DNA from: Betaproteobacteria bacterium HGW-Betaproteobacteria-6
GTDB lineage: Bacteria > Pseudomonadota > Gammaproteobacteria > Burkholderiales > Rhodocyclaceae
Reading direction: 5' to 3'
DNA: 32,953 nt
Assembly (NCBI GenBank): GCA_002842145.1
Contig: PHCF01000013.1
Coordinates: 1 to 32,953, forward strand
The notes beneath the pieces were generated by a model, which saw only the letters and a program-made list of their open reading frames with translations, ran no database searches and was not told where the DNA came from. A program made the position numbers and the translations under genes. Shown in pieces: positions 30,825 to 32,953 of the stretch (its first letter is position 1; every line of letters starts with the position of its first letter).

Positions 30825-31736
30825 GTGTCCACCAACGCCTATCGCGGCCGTTTCGCGCCATCGCCCACCGGCCCGCTGCATTTCGGTTCACTGGTTGCTG
30901 CTGTCGGCAGCTACCTCGACGCGCGCACGCAGGGCGGGGCCTGGCTGGTCCGCATGGAAGATGTCGATACGCCGCGCAACGTGGCGGGGGCGGCGGATGC
31001 CATCCTGAAAACGCTGGACGCTTTCGGCTTTGAGTGGGATGGGCCGGTGTTGTTTCAGAGCGACCGATTTGAGGCTTATGGCGCGGCGCTGGAAAAGCTC
31101 AAGTCGGCCGGGCTGGCCTACGGGTGCGCCTGCTCGCGCAAGGAAATCGCCGATTCGGCCAGGCGCCCGGCGGTTGATGGCGGGCTGGCTTATCCCGGTA
31201 CGTGTCGGGCCGGATTGCCGGCGGGGCGGGCGGCGCGAGCCTGGCGCCTGCGCGTGACCGATGCCGAAATTGCCTTCGCTGATCGCCTGCAGGGACGCGT
31301 CGCCCAGCATCTCGAAAGCGACGTCGGCGACTTTGTGCTGCGCCGGGCCGATGGCTTGTTCGCCTACCAGCTCGCGGTTACGGTCGACGACGATTTTCAG
31401 CACATTTCGCAGGTCGTGCGCGGCGCCGATCTGCTCGCTTCAACGCCGCGCCAGATCTGGCTGCAACGCTGCCTGGGCTTTGCCACGCCGGGCTACGCCC
31501 ATCTGCCGGTGGCGGCCAATGAGGCGGGTGAAAAGCTGTCGAAGCAGACGCTGGCCCGTCCTTTGGCCGACGACATTGCAGCGGCCGAGCTGGTCCGCGC
31601 TTTGGCTTTTCTCGGTCAGGTCGTGCCGGCCGAACTGGCGCGGGCGACGGTGGCCGAGGTCTGGGGTTGGGCCTTGGCGAACTGGTCGTTCGCGGCCATT
31701 CCCCGCACCCCGGCGATCATCGTTCCTCTGGCTTAG
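30825..31736 (+). CDS. gluQ: glutamyl-Q tRNA(Asp) synthetase
   Basis: This is 303 residues from GTG 30825; the longer open frame upstream is a shadow over the antiporter. The class I pattern is RGRFAPSPTGPLHFGSLVAAVGSYLDAR (HIGH-like HFGS), and KLSKQT replaces KMSKS. Cys residues in CACSRKEIAD and YPGTC match the zinc site. It lacks the anticodon-binding domain of full GluRS, as expected. It attaches glutamate to queuosine of tRNA-Asp. Its 3' end overlaps the clsB 3' end by 20 bases, so the two converge. Confidence 0.95.
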   Translation: MSTNAYRGRFAPSPTGPLHFGSLVAAVGSYLDARTQGGAWLVRMEDVDTPRNVAGAADAILKTLDAFGFEWDGPVLFQSDRFEAYGAALEKLKSAGLAYGCACSRKEIADSARRPAVDGGLAYPGTCRAGLPAGRAARAWRLRVTDAEIAFADRLQGRVAQHLESDVGDFVLRRADGLFAYQLAVTVDDDFQHISQVVRGADLLASTPRQIWLQRCLGFATPGYAHLPVAANEAGEKLSKQTLARPLADDIAAAELVRALAFLGQVVPAELARATVAEVWGWALANWSFAAIPRTPAIIVPLA

Positions 31737-32910
31737 TTTCTTCGCCTCGCCAGTGGCGCTGGCTGTAGCCGGCGATGCCGACCATGGCGCGAACCAGCCC
31801 GTAGGCCAGCCAGCGCAGGAAACGGGAGTGCATGGGTTGGCGCGACAGTTCTTCGGCGAGCAACTCGCGGGCGCCGATGGCCATCGCTTCGTGGAGGCTG
31901 GTTTCGAGTTCGCCGGCAAAGACCGCGTCGCGCACGACAAGATTGGCCTCCTTGGCCAGCAGCAGGCTGAACGGGTCGATGTTCGATGAGCCGACCGTCG
32001 CCCACTCGCCATCGATGACGGCGACCTTGGCGTGCATGAAACTCTTTTCGTACTCGAAGATGCGGATGCCGGCTTTCAGCGCTGCGGCGTACAGCGTCTG
32101 CGTTGCGTAGCGGAATAGCTGGTGGTCGCTCTTGCCCTGGAGCAGCACGGTGATGCGCACGCCGCGCCGGGCGGCGGCGTAGAGCGCGCGGCCGAAACGC
32201 AGGCCGGGCAGGAAGTAGGCGTTGGCGATGAGAATCTCGCGCTGGGCGTTGTCGATGGCGTCGAGGTAAGCGTGCAGGATGTCGTTGCGGTGGCGAATGT
32301 TGTCGCGGATCAGGAAAGCCGCGTTCTGGTCGCCGGCCGCCGCACAGCAGGGATCGGCGACGGGGGCGAGACGGAAACGGCGCTTGAAGTTGACCCACGA
32401 CACGGTTTCCCACATCCGGCGCACGGCGTGATGCACCTGGCGGAGGACCGGCCCTTCGACGCGCACGGCGTAGTCGTAGTGCGGGCGCATGTCGAGCGGC
32501 GCGTTGTTGTCGTCGATGATGTTGATGCCGCCGACGAAGGCGAGGCGCCCGTCGATGACGGCCAGCTTGCGGTGGAGGCGGCGCAAACGGTGGCGCTTGA
32601 AGTGAAAGCGGCCGATTTCGGGCCGGTAGAACATGGCGCGGACGCCTGCTACGGTCAACCGGGAAAAAAAGTCGATTTTGAAATTGCGCGCCCCGAAGCC
32701 GTCGACCGTGACATTGACCTGGACGCCCCGTTCGGCCGCCCGGCACAGGGCGTTGGCCACCTGGTGGCCGATCACGTCGTTGGCGAAGATGTAGCTTTCG
32801 AGGTAGATCTCGACTTCGGCGGCGTCGATGGCAGCGAGCAGGGCCGGGAAATAATCGTCGCCCGAATTGAGCAGCGTGAGCCGGTTGCCCGGCACAAACT
32901 CAGCGGCCAT
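31717..32910 (-). CDS. clsB: cardiolipin synthase B (phospholipase D family)
   Basis: This 397-residue protein has two HKD motifs: HRKLAVIDGRLAFVGGIN (about 115) and HAKVAVIDGEWATVGSSNID (about 290). It starts at MAAEFVPGNRLTLLNSGDDYFPALLAAIDAAEVEIYLESYIF, without the N-terminal membrane helices of ClsA, as in ClsB. It makes cardiolipin from phosphatidylglycerol and another phospholipid at the membrane. Part of the coding sequence near SRLTVAGV shares a 22-base stretch with the dispersed repeat. The start overlaps the upstream YbhP-like stop; E. coli has the same ybhP-clsB order. Confidence 0.95.
   Translation of the reverse strand: MAAEFVPGNRLTLLNSGDDYFPALLAAIDAAEVEIYLESYIFANDVIGHQVANALCRAAERGVQVNVTVDGFGARNFKIDFFSRLTVAGVRAMFYRPEIGRFHFKRHRLRRLHRKLAVIDGRLAFVGGINIIDDNNAPLDMRPHYDYAVRVEGPVLRQVHHAVRRMWETVSWVNFKRRFRLAPVADPCCAAAGDQNAAFLIRDNIRHRNDILHAYLDAIDNAQREILIANAYFLPGLRFGRALYAAARRGVRITVLLQGKSDHQLFRYATQTLYAAALKAGIRIFEYEKSFMHAKVAVIDGEWATVGSSNIDPFSLLLAKEANLVVRDAVFAGELETSLHEAMAIGARELLAEELSRQPMHSRFLRWLAYGLVRAMVGIAGYSQRHWRGEETKPEER
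32648..32685 (-). repeat. dispersed repeat, partial copy 3 inside clsB
   Basis: The minus strand reads TTTTTTTCCCGGTTGACCGT followed by AGC, nearly identical to the 27551 copy for 22 bases, then diverges. It is in frame within clsB, encoding DFFSRLTVAG, where TVAG is family-like. Chance convergence is possible. Confidence 0.35.
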
Positions 32911-32953
32911 GCCGGGTCAGGTGAGCCGACAGCGCGGCGTGATCGGAAATGGC
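32900..32953 (-). CDS. C-terminal end of an endonuclease/exonuclease/phosphatase-family protein (YbhP-like), partial
   Basis: The minus strand from the window edge reads AISDHAALSAHLTRHGR then TGA at 32900-32902. The SDHAAL motif near the end is the His-containing tail of the EEP nuclease/phosphatase family. It overlaps the clsB start by 11 bases, as in a ybhP-clsB operon. Most of the gene is outside the window, so the call rests on a short tail plus synteny. Confidence 0.6.
   Translation of the reverse strand, partial: AISDHAALSAHLTRHGR

Overview
The window looks like a piece of a betaproteobacterial chromosome, most likely Rhodocyclales (Dechloromonas/Azonexus-like). This rests on GC-rich codon use from about 6.9 kb onward, HU, GluQ-RS and ClsB homologues, and anaerobic-type iron-sulfur enzymes. 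The organism assignment is inference. No rRNA, tRNA or CRISPR array was seen.

Region A (1-6572) is an accessory segment visibly richer in A/T than the rest. It holds a damaged Ymh/TIGR02391 HEPN gene, a NERD-domain protein with a zinc ribbon, a cold-shock/membrane/excalibur protein, a HEPN-like protein, a zinc-ribbon TIR protein and a Hanks-type protein kinase. It ends at three same-orientation copies of AGTTTTCGACTTTAA, the last lying just inside a possible ...ACA terminus at 6572. I read this as one end of a Tn7/Tn5053- or IS21-type transposon whose other end is outside the window. The cargo looks like immunity genes.

Region B (6909-18140) is ten co-oriented, mostly touching genes: tonB, exbB, exbD, a TonB-dependent receptor, a Met/Gly-rich membrane-anchored exported protein, a NapH-like membrane ferredoxin, a 2-hydroxyacyl-CoA dehydratase-like protein of the double-cubane (DCCP/YjiM) type, its ASKHA ATPase activator (YjiL type), a CcdA/TauE-like membrane protein and a second TonB-dependent receptor. 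Together they suggest an energised outer-membrane import system coupled to an ATP-driven low-potential reductase fed by a membrane electron carrier. The substrate is unknown. This is the best candidate for an undescribed system here.

Region C (18282-27514) begins with a GAF-AAA-Fis activator of NifA type. It is followed by a 32-bp near-palindrome and an essentially perfect sigma-54 promoter, then an acyl-CoA dehydrogenase-like flavoprotein and rubredoxin. A second sigma-54-like promoter precedes an NrtA/CynA-type Tat-exported binding protein, permease, ATPase and cyanase. OsmC-like, AhpD-like and rubredoxin-reductase-like genes follow. The set looks like a sigma-54-controlled cyanate or related small nitrogen compound module with a rubredoxin redox partner and peroxide-defence-type proteins.

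Region D (27615-32953) is core-like: HU with a clear terminator, an orphan ParB-like protein, a Kef/YbaL-type antiporter, GluQ-RS, ClsB and the C-terminal end of a YbhP-like phosphatase/nuclease.
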